Under the pieces are notes generated by a model. That model made no database searches and had not been told where the DNA came from. It saw nothing but the letters and a program-made list of their open reading frames with translations. A stretch of DNA of 64,000 nucleotides from NCBI GenBank assembly GCA_030068145.1, contig JAPJBO010000052.1:310001-374000 (forward strand), read 5' to 3'. The position numbers were made by a program, and so were the translations under genes. This document shows positions 11,701 to 21,400 of the stretch, one piece after another. The DNA comes from Diplonema papillatum. Lineage: Eukaryota > Euglenozoa > Diplonemea > Diplonemida > Diplonemidae. How positions within the stretch are numbered: the first letter of the stretch is position 1; the number at the start of each line of letters is the position of its first letter.

Positions 11701-11904
11701 CTTGTTCTCTTTGCGGGATTGGATGGTGATAACTCTAAAATTGGCCTTTGGAAAAGGGTGTCCCACGAACTCCTTCGGTGACGCGGGAATCACGAGGTTT
11801 GCCGAGGCGCTCGAATTGCACGAAGAAGTCGACTCCGACGAAAATGCTGACTTACCCGGTTCGACTGGGCCTGGTGCATGCGGATCAAGATCGTCGGCAA
11901 CCAT
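8773..11904 (-). CDS. Large Ser-rich, mostly disordered protein of unknown function
   Basis: A 1,043-residue single ORF. The ATG at 11904 is preferred because the 11 upstream in-frame codons begin with TTG. The protein is rich in Ser, Lys, Arg, Pro and Asp, with poly-Ser tracts, and looks intrinsically disordered for most of its length. One segment near residues 230-275, with alternating acidic and basic residues and Leu spacing, could form a helix or coiled coil. A second ordered-looking patch near the C terminus contains EKYFESLYGMLV. I see no signal peptide, membrane span or catalytic motif. The composition suggests a phosphorylated regulatory or scaffold protein, which is inference only. 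A long antisense ORF over its middle (9209-10213, plus strand) is a codon shadow. Confidence 0.75.
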   Translation of the reverse strand: MVADDLDPHAPGPVEPGKSAFSSESTSSCNSSASANLVIPASPKEFVGHPFPKANFRVITIQSRKENKHAFDVSKSRNGSASRARGPNLAMCDDGRSGGVPGNAGSSEGDFSPLALCGKTRASSGKYPRLLKPKKPGVGSAKKTRPNKAKVNSVAGVSAADWSETWIAPTDHGYSSGSSVSPASNAKSTASLVKAADGETSIPATCASMQDKSGSGRETAGSKTAPTTAQEEALLRKAFEEAQFEGKPVGVTAPAEEERRKVLLRQKDLDLELILGRTRPLQHCSPPKALRSVDGKDRVEPNPSMLRCELRRRLSADYKGVKESKDDHRDAKDGKDASVLRDMPRDARDAYFVPDAETERLESDGNPAPQITAAPPNGVQRSGSAIDFTHDVIGSAYMNASSRASKNLWIDPRCERPDTRRPGAGHVGGVVGGPSMRLGRYELMERRPGARQGPSSAHNCGMKQKLRDSPGTDFVSSSEALGFRDRRTRTNGSATAGRACSRWSPCHSVASSASVGTRFTADNGTAMHCPGTWPSFGSASSGQGNGNKQSLSLTDNEHFSSSRFYADFSSWAEVDGSLEMMTRPAPDTSLKRPVSRQKLPKEALDLFPPEELGLSNGRHDLRSSRGRGAKSHGVSKAAKRAASSSLGSSSSDSTLMQERKPSRDQHPANDSSSRESTSSSTEPPFSPVDDGQKKGRSSKTTVSKPKAKAAADAKYRRGDRDGVSPKTNRRSLSSGSSSDSASTGNERLAVSPKQLFANTPADAEDASLKQSNTRASGKEEPVAADVGPPSSPTRASANVTVKPTLATRPVSASRKLSRCGSISECDLAAPEWAPSIASVKPGSHDVLFSSFAELPWGSSRVPASRTDNFSRPSGPPSAREKSDRGLDPLSRAPTAAPSISQDFTLVDGFNPCEVMVLESVDGDRSSPEEKYFESLYGMLVRNRSHTPDKAAMSPPLRTSQDAGSNASPSTLPAPAETLIAAHGTSLSPSLESLSSPNVAIPPHVYPALARPQHPPLGARKQYSQASASRMRPSGDHAFRSRKT

Positions 11905-14122
11905 TTCCCGCTGTTGGGTCTTCAAACAGGTTGACAATTGTCGCCAAGAGGCTACAACTAAAGTTGTTGCACTCGTGGATTGTTTTCAGAAAGTGTAACC
12001 TAGCAGTTGGTGATAAGATAGTCAGAGAATGGGAAGATACGGGCTGCAGATCTCTGCATCCGGGTTGCGGAATGTTCACGCATTCCCTTTCGGCAATCCT
12101 GCACGTCCGAGCAAGCTCGTCAGTGGCAGCTTTGAGGCGAGCAATTACACCTTGCCTTAGGACCGAGTGACCCATGTCCAATTGCTGTTGACACGGAAAC
12201 CTTCTCCACTTCGGCCTTCAATGTTCTCCATTGAATATTCGCTACTACAACCAAGATCTGCACTCATCCACGCTCCATCGAGGCTCACGCCAACGACTTC
12301 GCGGCGTGGACCACGCACTCCTACGCACGCCTGGCTTTGTGATACCAGTACGCGGCCAACTATGGGTGGATCGCTTGAGCATCATCCATTTTCGGGACCG
12401 GTGCATTCGGCAGGTGAGTTGTTACACACTCATTATCGGATGCCGATTTCCATGGCCACCGTCCTGCTGTCAAGATGAACCGACACCCTTTGTGGGATCT
12501 GATGAGCGATCACTCGGACACCTTAAGTCAGCTCTCGGTTCATCCCGCGTCGCCAGTCCTGCTTACCAGAAGTGGCGACTTCGCAGGATTGCGTGCAAAT
12601 GCTGGGAGGTCTACGGCAAAGCTTCACATGTTCGGCGGTGCTCGACAGCTCCGTAGAGACCGTACTCAGTGGTAACCAGTCAACCAAAAACATCAACGCG
12701 GCGTGAACCTTCGTCGGCTTGCTCAACACAACAGCCGGGCAGTAGCGCAACATCCCTTCCCACAGAATAACACGTTTTCGCGTTTGCCATATTTGTGACG
12801 TAAAGGGAAACGAGGACGCATTGACTAGTTTCATTCTTAAGAGGAGCAAACGTTGATTGCATACAATTGAAAATAGGAGCACGCAACTCGATCTCAATGC
12901 GGTGAAGTCCGACACATGTTGCACGATAACGTCTAGAGGAGCCAAATAAAGACTGCTGGAATTCATGGCACGTCTGGTCACTAACAATGTAACGCATGTG
13001 TCCACTGCCAAACGGATTCGGGCGTTGAGCCGAACAATACTTGGTTTCTCCGACTTCCTGGAGGATCCCATTTTTGGAACAATCTTACAAAACATTTGTT
13101 GAAACAAGAAATGAAAAAGAAAAGCTGGGCAAAGCGAATCATTTACGGACTGGCGGTACCTGCTATAAGGATGGTGCGTCCCTTCGAGAAACCCGGCTTG
13201 GTGCATGCACCGATGGCCTGTGTAGTCATCTTGCACTGCAACCTCTCACGATATCTCGCATTAAGAGAGCTCGGATGACCTTCGTGCTGGGAAGGGAAGA
13301 ACACAGTACCTGTGCAAGTATTCGGAGTTGCGGTTTTTCAAATGGGAACGTGCTTTGGTGTCTCCGGTGATGTAGGAGTTTTGAGTTGCGTTCCCGAAGA
13401 CAGAGCTGTCGTTTTCCGGCTGGACGTTGGCACAAAAGGGACAGAAATACAAAAGCATGCAATCCAGTTCTGACATCTACCTACCCTGACAGTCGGGTAT
13501 CTTCGCGCTCATCCATGGTTCTCTCAATATGCAGGCCACGTCTTTACAGTTCTATGCAGTCGCGACTAGCCAACACTAGGATTTGTACAGAAAATGTGAG
13601 TGCCAAACTAAATACTTGATAGGATGCCAAAAGGGGGATCGCAAGAAATACGGATTCCCGCGCATGCGGAAAATCACAACGTTAATCACGTGCGGAGTCT
13701 AAAGTGACAGCCAGTTGTGAGTGAAAATACTGTGTACTGTAGTAACAAAGTCCCAAATGCATGGTGACGCGTCGACCGAGGTGAGAACCCCTGCAGCTTT
13801 CTGCACTTCGTCTTCTGAAGGCGGGCTATCTCAAGGCCAGGTCTCTGAGAATCCAAGGTCTTAAAGTCTCCGGGTAACCTTTGTCGAATTCAAAGGTGTT
13901 GTATACTGGTTTTCAATCATGAGTACCATCTCACGTACGACGGGCGTTACGGACGAGGGCATACCCGTTGATCTGGCCGTCGCGCTCCCTACACGACCAA
14001 TGCCGGGCTAGAGTCCTAAGGAACCAGTGGGTGGAGAGAGCTTCAAGCGGTGAGGACAGCGGTTAAGTGGTCGTGCAGGGCTGCGTGTCTGCGACCCCAG
14101 CTGGCAGTACCTTAACACTGGA
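11905..14122. other. Gene-poor interval upstream of the orphan gene
   Basis: It holds no convincing gene. The longest open frame, 12523-13236 on the minus strand, has no motif and unremarkable composition. The 5' end of the orphan gene and its promoter should lie at the left end. Confidence 0.45.
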
Positions 14123-15274
14123 TCACGTGCACACGTGTATTTCTTGACCGTCGATCAACGTGCTTTCGGGTTGCTCTAGAGCAGGGGCGACGACGACCGG
14201 TGCGGCAGCAGGCGCAGCCCTGGGGCTTGGGGCAGGAGATGCATCGGGCAGGGATATAAAGGCGGCGTTCCTCGGGTAGATCCAGTGGAGCTCCCCTCCG
14301 GGAAGTTCAACATTATACACTATTTCACCCGCCACCTCTTGAAATGCCACAAGCCTCGCATGCTTTCCATTCAGCGCCGAGCGCTCACTCGATCCACTCA
14401 ATCCCGCAATTTCGATCGTCGAACCCACCTGTAAGATAACCACCTTCAAATTCGCCGGCAGATACGGTCCCTCCTCAGGTCCCTCCGGGGTGGTTCTAAT
14501 GTACACCCTTCTACAATGTGGGTGACTCGTCGATATCCGAGCGATCTGACACCCCGTCCCGTTCTGCTCCGGATTCTTCATCAAACCCGTTATAGTGACA
14601 TAGACACCCGCTTCAGGCAGCGCTTTCCCATCCCAAAGCAACTTCAGATTTGACGACCGAACAGTCCACTTCGTAACATTCGTGTGTCGCGGCCTCCTTT
14701 TCAGAATCTCGGTTCTCCGGTTCTTCACGAAATCAGGGTTCAGCACCAAAACCGACATCTCTTCTTCTGAGACATACTCCACCACTTTCGCCAATTCTTT
14801 GTTCAAGAAAGGCGCGGCCATGTGTTGCAGGGCTACAACTGCGTTAAGGGGGAACTCTTTTAGCCCCTCAGGCGGCTGTGGCACTTCGCTACCAACGGTA
14901 TCCGAGGCCATCCTGACGTGCACCAAGCCTACCTTCTTTCCATCGTTGTCCCTTAACTGAACCCAATCTTCGTATGGGACTCCCTTGTAAAAGCTCAGCG
15001 AACTCAAGTCCAGACTTCCGGCTCCCATTTCAGACCCAGAGCTGGTTTTGAGCTTGACTTCCACCGTCGGACTAGATGTTGGGAGCCCGGTAAATTCCAG
15101 TAGCTCGTTCCAAACTGGGTTCTGCGCCTGCTCTGCGACCGATGTTTTCTGCGTGGCGCCGCCTACCTCGATCATTACCTGTACCGCGCTCGGCCCCTTG
15201 AAGCTGAACTTCTTCGGTTCAGCAAGGTCTTTGGCGCAGAACACCTTCACCTCCATCTTACCACAGTTCTCCAT
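14123..15274 (-). CDS. C2-domain protein with C-terminal NGK/SH3-like motif
   Basis: 383 residues. The ATG at 15274 is chosen; the longer frame begins with TTG. Residues 5-115 form a C2 domain: MEVKVFCAKDL opens strand 1, QNPVWNELLEF is the classic NPvWnE block, and VEVKLK and LSSLSFYKGVPYEDWVQL complete the sandwich. The Asp residues that bind calcium in synaptotagmin-type loops are largely absent, so calcium-independent lipid or protein binding is more likely. Residues about 150-300 show no family I know. Near 305-350, SALNGKHARLVAFQ followed by ELHWIYPRNAAFISLP resembles the LNGK-x-G-x-V/PeNL module often found in protist proteins. An Ala/Pro-rich tail follows. It probably acts at membranes as an adaptor. 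AT-rich DNA upstream (15440-15600) may be its promoter region. Confidence 0.85.
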   Translation of the reverse strand: MENCGKMEVKVFCAKDLAEPKKFSFKGPSAVQVMIEVGGATQKTSVAEQAQNPVWNELLEFTGLPTSSPTVEVKLKTSSGSEMGAGSLDLSSLSFYKGVPYEDWVQLRDNDGKKVGLVHVRMASDTVGSEVPQPPEGLKEFPLNAVVALQHMAAPFLNKELAKVVEYVSEEEMSVLVLNPDFVKNRRTEILKRRPRHTNVTKWTVRSSNLKLLWDGKALPEAGVYVTITGLMKNPEQNGTGCQIARISTSHPHCRRVYIRTTPEGPEEGPYLPANLKVVILQVGSTIEIAGLSGSSERSALNGKHARLVAFQEVAGEIVYNVELPGGELHWIYPRNAAFISLPDASPAPSPRAAPAAAPVVVAPALEQPESTLIDGQEIHVCT

Positions 15275-15785
15275 TGTGGATATTTGCCTCCAGAGAGCGA
15301 CTCTCAACTCTGTATCAGTGTGCTAAGCTTTGTCGCAGCTGAAGCGGTAACTACGCCTGTTTTATCGCGTGAAGAGATACAGAATGCGTGGAGATCGTTG
15401 TGTCCGCAGCGCGGTTGAACATAAGTTGTTGTTCCAACTTTCTTTCGTTTCCTATCTGTGTTTATTTTTGCATAAATTATACCGTCTAGCTTCTAATTTA
15501 TAGGCCAATAATAAGCGTGGTTTATAATTTATCGGCCGCTAATTTAATTACTATTTTCGGCGGCACTTTTTGTGGACTAATTAATTAATTTTTTTCAGTG
15601 GCACCGCCAGTGCAGTCAGGCTCGACCGCTCGACCGGTCAAGTCACTTTCCGAAAAAAACTTTTTTTTTTTTGGACAGGAATTTGCCACAACTTTTTTTT
15701 TTGCCCTGGTGAATACAGGTCAAAATCCATCCTATGCCAGAAAAATTTTTTCCCACGCTACGCGTGGGAAAACAACATGTGGTGT
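15275..15785. promoter_or_regulatory. AT-rich upstream region of the C2 gene
   Basis: At 15470-15600 the composition drops to strongly AT-rich, with paired TTATAGGCC/TTATCGGCC and TTAATTAATT blocks, directly upstream of the C2 gene start on the minus strand. No defined promoter element could be named. Confidence 0.3.
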
Positions 15786-15832
15786 TTTAGAGTAAATGTT
15801 CGCTTGAAACTCTGGGTTTTAGCTGAAACGGG
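15786..15832 (-). repeat. Short block shared with the presumed 3' end of the Penelope-like element
   Basis: TTTTAGAGTAAATGTTCGCTTGAAACTCTGGGTTTTAG-type sequence recurs with few changes at 17994-18035, where it meets an A/T homopolymer. It may be a fragment of the same retroelement 3' end. Confidence 0.4.
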
Positions 15833-15997
15833 CAGTCTCACAAAGTTAGTACACTGTTGTGCTTCAGTAGTAGGACGGCTTAATACGACTTTTTCAGTCG
15901 CTTCGCTTGTGAATCAATAGTGCCATGAACAGGTCGACAACCCAGGTTCACTGTCACATCGTCCATCATACAAAAGATGGGCCCAGAGTGACGAGTT

Positions 15998-16319
15998 TCG
16001 GGGTTGCAGTGGAGTCTTCAGATGCCTGAGGCAATGGAACACTGTTTTGGTTTTGTAGGTGGGCCTCATTATAAATGACTGCTGTGACCTTGGCATGTGC
16101 CTTCGTGGGTGTGCTGCTGCTTCACCACCTTGTTGTAGACCCCAGTAGTCTCTGTATTGTGGCTGCAGCCGAACATACTGCAATCCAGGAGTTGGTGAGT
16201 GGAGTTGGGAATCCAAAAGCTTGCCCTTGCCCCTGTGACCTTGGCTTTTGTCAAAGCTTTCCGTTTTCCCACCATTTTCTACTACTACCCATGGCAGATT
16301 TTTCTAATTTTTTTTTTTG
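15998..16319. repeat. Direct repeat copy 1 (about 320 bp)
   Basis: The copy runs from GGGGTTGCAGTGGAGTCTTC to CATGGCAGATTTTTCTAATT and a T run. A second copy at 17672-17993 is nearly identical but differs by a few small indels, for example an extra GAGTG near 16198. It contains an open stretch encoding a hydrophobic peptide (MTAVTLACAFVGVLLLHH) in both copies. Whether that is a gene or coincidence is unclear. Confidence 0.75.
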
Positions 16320-16760
16320 CCCGGTCGAATCGACACAGGTGCCGGTCGAATTCGACCGGTGCCCACGTTCGACCGCCTTGACCGGTCGAATGTCAATCCG
16401 AGAGCAATAATTTTTTTTTTGTCAATTCGACCGGCCGGTGACAGCACTGGGCACCGCTTTAGCGGCGCCGCAGGCCCACGGTATGGTGCATACCACACAG
16501 TATACACAGCCGTTTTCTCGACGCAGACGGTACGGCACCCCTCTGTGCGCTTCTTCTCCTGATGCTTTCACGGGGTGCAGGGCGAAGGGGAATGGGTTCT
16601 GATGGTCACGATGGCAGTACGCTTTAAATGAAGGTAGAACGCGAGGGAAGCGCCGCAGGCCAGTATAGTGCAGACCGCACGGTATGGCCAGGATGCCTGA
16701 CACGGACGGTACGGTACGCCTGTGTGCGGTTCTTCACTTGAAGCTTCCACTGAAGGAGAA
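16320..16760. repeat. TCGAATTCGACC palindromes and a diverged 105-bp direct repeat
   Basis: 16320-16440 carries several GGTCGAAT/ATTCGACC palindromic motifs. Blocks at about 16455-16570 and 16650-16755 share GCGCCGCAGGCC, CACGGTATGG, GACGGTACGG and CTGTGTGCG in order, so they are old duplicates. Confidence 0.5.
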
Positions 16761-16974
16761 AGTAGTTTGGCGGATGGTGGTGCACTGGGGTAGAAGAGAG
16801 AGAGAGAAAAGGCCGCTCCTGGTCCAGGAACGTGACGGTCAACCACAGCTTGCAAAGCTTGAGTCGGAGGCAGCAGTGCCACAACCCCGTCCGCTCTGCC
16901 CCTGTGGCTGACCTCTCGACGAGCTTGTGTTCAGCGCGAGCGCCAAGCCCCAAGGTGCGCCTAGCCTTGATGCT

Positions 16975-17742
16975 TTAGTTTGGGAAATCGGTAGCCACTT
17001 GACCCGTAGGCCCGTGGCTCTGCAGTACCGCCGAACACGTGAAGCTTGGCTCCCGTGTAGCAGGCTTTCCCTGGTATTTCTTCACCAATACACTGGGGTA
17101 AAGAAAGAAAATAAATGCGTAGTTTTGGTATATTCTTTTGAAAAGCGCGAGAGGGGGAGAGATGGGAGGATCCCTAATTCCTGCTCTCAGGTGTGGCACC
17201 TTCGGTGCGTGCTTTTTTCTCACCAGAGTCGGAAGAGGTCTTTTCTGCAAGAACGTGAAGATGCTGGGTTGTCCCTTCGGTGGTGGCTTTCGAGGTCGGC
17301 CTACACGCTTTCCAGACGGCTTAGTTGCCGCTTTCGGTCTTAGTGTGGCTGGAAGGACAGGGGGAACTTGATCGTGGGGTTGTGACTGCGTTGCAGAGGC
17401 TGGGGGTAAGACGATAGCAGGTTCAGGCTCCTCCGTGGGCTGCCTTGCTGTGCGGTCCCGTTCGGTCTCCTCAACCTCACTGAGGGTCTTGTCCCAATCG
17501 GTCTGTTCTTTGAGCAAAGCAACATACTTGTCGAACACAACATCGGTAGGTGTGTTGTCCTTTCGGATCGGTTGAGATAACCCCATTGCACGATGGATTC
17601 CGCACAACCCCCATGAAGTTCCCCCTGTCCTTCCAGCCACACTAAGACCGAAAGCGGCAACTAAGCCGTCTCGGGGTTGCAGTGGAGTCTTCAGATGCCT
17701 GAGGCAATGGAACACTGTTTTGGTTTTGTAGGTGGGCCTCAT
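16975..17742 (-). CDS. Open frame with AT-hook-like motif (unknown, possibly a transposon fragment)
   Basis: A minus-strand open frame of about 255 codons. The central part (roughly residues 58-170) has gene-like composition: an acidic helix-rich stretch (LLKEQTDWDKTLSEVEETER), a Pro-rich linker, then KRVGRPRKPPPKGQ, an AT-hook-like DNA-binding motif. The flanking ends look non-coding: a Phe/Tyr-rich tail and an N-terminal part lying in the direct repeat. A 56-bp inverted repeat (17314-17369 versus 17617-17673) runs through the frame, so the ORF reads the same DNA on both strands. The AT hook suggests a nuclear or transposon protein. I cannot name a family, and the true ends are uncertain. 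Confidence 0.35.
   Translation of the reverse strand: MRPTYKTKTVFHCLRHLKTPLQPRDGLVAAFGLSVAGRTGGTSWGLCGIHRAMGLSQPIRKDNTPTDVVFDKYVALLKEQTDWDKTLSEVEETERDRTARQPTEEPEPAIVLPPASATQSQPHDQVPPVLPATLRPKAATKPSGKRVGRPRKPPPKGQPSIFTFLQKRPLPTLVRKKHAPKVPHLRAGIRDPPISPPLALFKRIYQNYAFIFFLYPSVLVKKYQGKPATREPSFTCSAVLQSHGPTGQVATDFPN
17314..17673. repeat. 56-bp inverted repeat pair with 247-bp spacer
   Basis: The arm at 17314-17369 is matched in reverse complement at 17617-17673 almost base for base (both contain GTTGCCGCTTTCGG or its complement). The right arm abuts the second 320-bp direct repeat. Confidence 0.75.
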
Positions 17743-17993
17743 TATGACTGCTGTGACCTTGGCATGTGCCTTCGTGGGTGTGCTGCTGCTTCACCACATT
17801 CTTGTAGACCCCAGTAGTCTCTGTATTCTGGCTGCAGCCGAACATACTGCAATCCAGGAGTTGGTGGAGTTGGGAATCCAAAAGCTTGTCCTTGCCCCTG
17901 TGACCTTAGCTTTTGTCAAAGCTTTCCGTTTTCCCACCATTTTCTACTACTGTGTGGCACTACCCATGGCAGATTTTTCTAATTTTTTTTTTT
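17672..17993. repeat. Direct repeat copy 2 (about 320 bp)
   Basis: Second copy of the 15998-16319 unit. It ends in the same ATTTTTCTAATT plus T run and is followed at once by the block shared with 15786. Confidence 0.75.
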
Positions 17994-18440
17994 AGAGTTA
18001 AAGTTCGCTTGAAATTCCGGGGTTTTAGGGTCTCCGTGAGACCGTTCATGAATGGGTTCTCTTAGAGCAAGAAAGGGCTATGTGGTTACGGGTTGTATAT
18101 TGCGTGCACGCTTTCGTTATGGGTTATGGCTAGCCATGTCCGGGACTGTTTGTGACCGACACCAAGTACATTCCTTCGTGGAGTGTAGTCTTGGGCCCCC
18201 CACGTTCTACAAGTTGAGCAGGGGTTGCCTTGTAGCCCGTACCGGTCTGTTGTCCGCGTTTATATGTATTTTCTCGCAGTGTGGTGCTTGGATTTCGCGG
18301 CACTTGCGGTGCTTCACGTGGTGCGGGTTGTTTCCGTCCTAAAATAAGGTTTTTTTTGGGTAGATTTGCAGGGTAAAACTGTTCGTTGCTCGCCACAGTT
18401 AAGGCACTCTGGGCACACTGGGTACCCGTGGTTAGTGAGG

Positions 18441-21400
18441 TTATTCGTCTGATGGAGTCGTCGTTGCTGTGCGTTGTTTACAGTGCTTCTTTTTGCACCA
18501 GGGCTTATGGTGTCGTAGACTTTTGAAGAGTGGTTTCCCCACGGTTCGTCCGTCGCTGTGGCAGTAGGGACATCTCTCTCGTTTCTGGGTGGTGCTTCGC
18601 AGCGTTGTTTCTGCTTGTGACTTAGTTCTGGTTGGTTTCTTCTTGCAGTAACGTAGGTGCGTCCGTAATCCTTGTTTTCCCTTCAGTTTGAGGCCGGTTG
18701 TTGTTGTGCGTGTGTGGCAGTGGGGACATCGTAAGTCGTCTTCACTGCTGGTCTCTGTTTCCGCGGTGGTACTGGAGGTCTGTGACGTGCCTGGTGTTGT
18801 GGGTGTTTGTGTGCTGTCGTGTCGTTGTGTGGGTGTGTCGGTAGATGTCTCGTCTCCGCGCATGGCTCTAAGTATACTTTGCGTCGAGTCCGGCTCTTGT
18901 GTTGTGGTTCTGGACGTGGCAGGCTTTGGGGGTTCATAGTGGTTGTGGTCTATGGGTGGCGGGACATCCGTCTGTGGGTAGTCTTTGAGCTGGTAGACGC
19001 AGAGGTAAACTTCGTTGTCGGCGTAGTTTTGTGTCGAAGTGGAGTGCGTCTGTAGTCCGTCGAAGCGCGTCCATCGTTGGTTAGCGTCGATATCGTTGAG
19101 GGCGTGGATGACGTAGTGCCCTGCGTTGTTGTGGCCGGAGTGTACTGCTATGGCTTTGAGAACGAGTGGTGTGTTTTGTCCTGGCAGCGTGATAGAGTGG
19201 TCGGCGCGTATAGCGGTACGGTTCGTCGCTTCGTGTCTACGGGCTCTTTGAAGCTGAATCAACAGCATTGAATTAATGCGGTGAAATGTTGTTGTTGTGA
19301 GGGTGGTATCGGTGATTTTGCAGACTTCGCATCTGTAGTCGGCGGCGGGGCCAGGTTTGATGTGGTTGTTCAAGCACCGTTGGATCGAGTTGTCGATTGG
19401 AGGTAGAAAGGTTATGTCGTGGTCTTCGGGGGGGTTGGTTTTGTTGTGGTTGCAGTTTTTACAAGTAGTTGTCGTCGTCGTTGTATGTCGTAGACCGTTG
19501 AAAGCGTCAGGGCGATGTTGCTGGCAAGCTTGGTGTGCGAGGTTTTCGTCAAGAAGTGCTGTGGTGATGGCCCTTAGCACTTCCCCGAGGTCGCATTGCT
19601 GCCCGTTGCCGAACGGTCCGTCGATGTTGGCGAAAACGTGCAGCACCGTCAAAGCGTGGACAGCTGCCGTGCATTCGCCTTTCGTGTGTGTTGGGCAGTC
19701 GTGGTATGTGACTACTTGTTGTGCCATGTCTGTGGCGGCGATCAAGTTGAGGGCCGCTTGCAGAAAACAGGAGTTTGTGGTGGTGTATCTCGTGAGTTTC
19801 GACATGGTCCTCGCTCCGGCGGCTGCGATTGCTGCCGCTAAAGTGATGGTTGCTGCTAGGTTGGCTACTCGGTGTTTCAAGGTGAACTGTGGTTGTGGTT
19901 GTGAAAGGAGGGTTGTTGGTCTTTCCTCGTGTTCGTGGGTAGTTGAGGAGTGGCTGTCTGTCATTGAGTCGCGATCGTCCGGTGTTACAGGCAGTTCGGC
20001 TGGTTTGAAGTTAAGGGGTTGGTGTCTTCCGGCGTATTCTGGCTCTTCCATGCGCGGTTTGCCGTTCTTGAAACGCGCAATGCTGTACCCTAAGAACGGT
20101 TTTAACTGGCTGTGTAGTCGTGGTAGGGTTCGGAACTCCTCCGTCAGCCAAGCTTGCCACGGGGGGTAGAGAACTCTGGGGTGGTGCCCCCGTTCGAGCA
20201 TCGCGTATACGTTGCGCTGGATCTCGACGCGAAGGTCCTGCCAGTGGTTGGTTTGTCGGATTGCCCTTATCAGTGAGCCTTTGAATATGCCGCTGGCCTG
20301 TGATTTGGGGGCGGTGGTCTGGTAGTGTGTGAACCGGGTGCCGAAGGTTTTGGGGTGCACGCTTAGTCTTATGTGTGGTGGGTGTGGTGTTGCGGGTCGT
20401 TCAATGCGTATACGTATTCCAAGGAAGACGATGTCGTCGCGTGCAGCTGTCGTCTCTTTGTACTCCATACGATAGAGTGATTGAGGTGGTGGTTTGCAGT
20501 CCCATTGGAGGAAGTCATCTATGAATCGCCATGTGTCGACGTGGGCTTTGGCTTCGTCGACTTTGCCATCTGCTAGCAGTCCGTCTATGTACTCGGACTC
20601 CACACTGTAGCAGTACAAGTTCGCCAGGTCCGAACTTGCATTGCCTCCCATAGGTATGCCTTCCGTCTGGCGTAGTATGGTTTCGTCCTGCTCGATGTAG
20701 GCATTGTCGATGACAAAGTTGAGTAGGGCTTTGAGTTCTTCTTTTGTATAATTTCGACTGGTGTTGTTCGCCCCTTTGCCGAAACTAAAAGTCTTTTTGC
20801 CCTGTTGCTTAGCTCCTCGGGTGAGGTGGTTGTGGCCGTGTTTCTCCTCGTATTCATAAGCTTCGTCGACAGCTGAACCAACCCTGCGCTTGAGATCCGC
20901 GTGCGGTAGGTTGGTGTACATTGTCGTGAAGTCGTGGTCGGTGGGTGTTTTGTATCTCAGATGGGTTTGACGCTGTTTGACGTTGAGGGCTATGTCGTCG
21001 GGGCTCTCGGTGAAGAAGACCTTCTTTATTCCCGTCTGTCGTTGGTTCCGTCGGTCCTTTTCCTTTATCGTCCGCATTATAGCCTTCAGCAGTCCGGACA
21101 GCTCTAGGTGGGCGTTCGTAGTAGTTGCTTTCGGTTTCTGCTTGCGCGCGGTTGTCTTGTTGTCTTTCCTTACAATGTCTGTTGCTACGCCCGCAATCCA
21201 CCGGAAACTCGGTTCGGCTTTATGTAATTTAAGACTGCCGTAGAGGTAAGGTAGTCCGCCTTGTGCTTGTAGTTTGAAAGGCTCGAGTTGCTGCTTGTGC
21301 TGTTGTTGTAGCTGGGTCTTCGTAATATTTTGCTTCTTGTATGTGGCACTGGTTTGTATTTGCTCCCGTAGTGTGTTTGTGTAGTACGCCTTGCAACAAA

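Noticed and set aside
12523..13236. Minus-strand 237-codon ORF
   Set aside because: No motif, no second line of evidence, ordinary intergenic composition.
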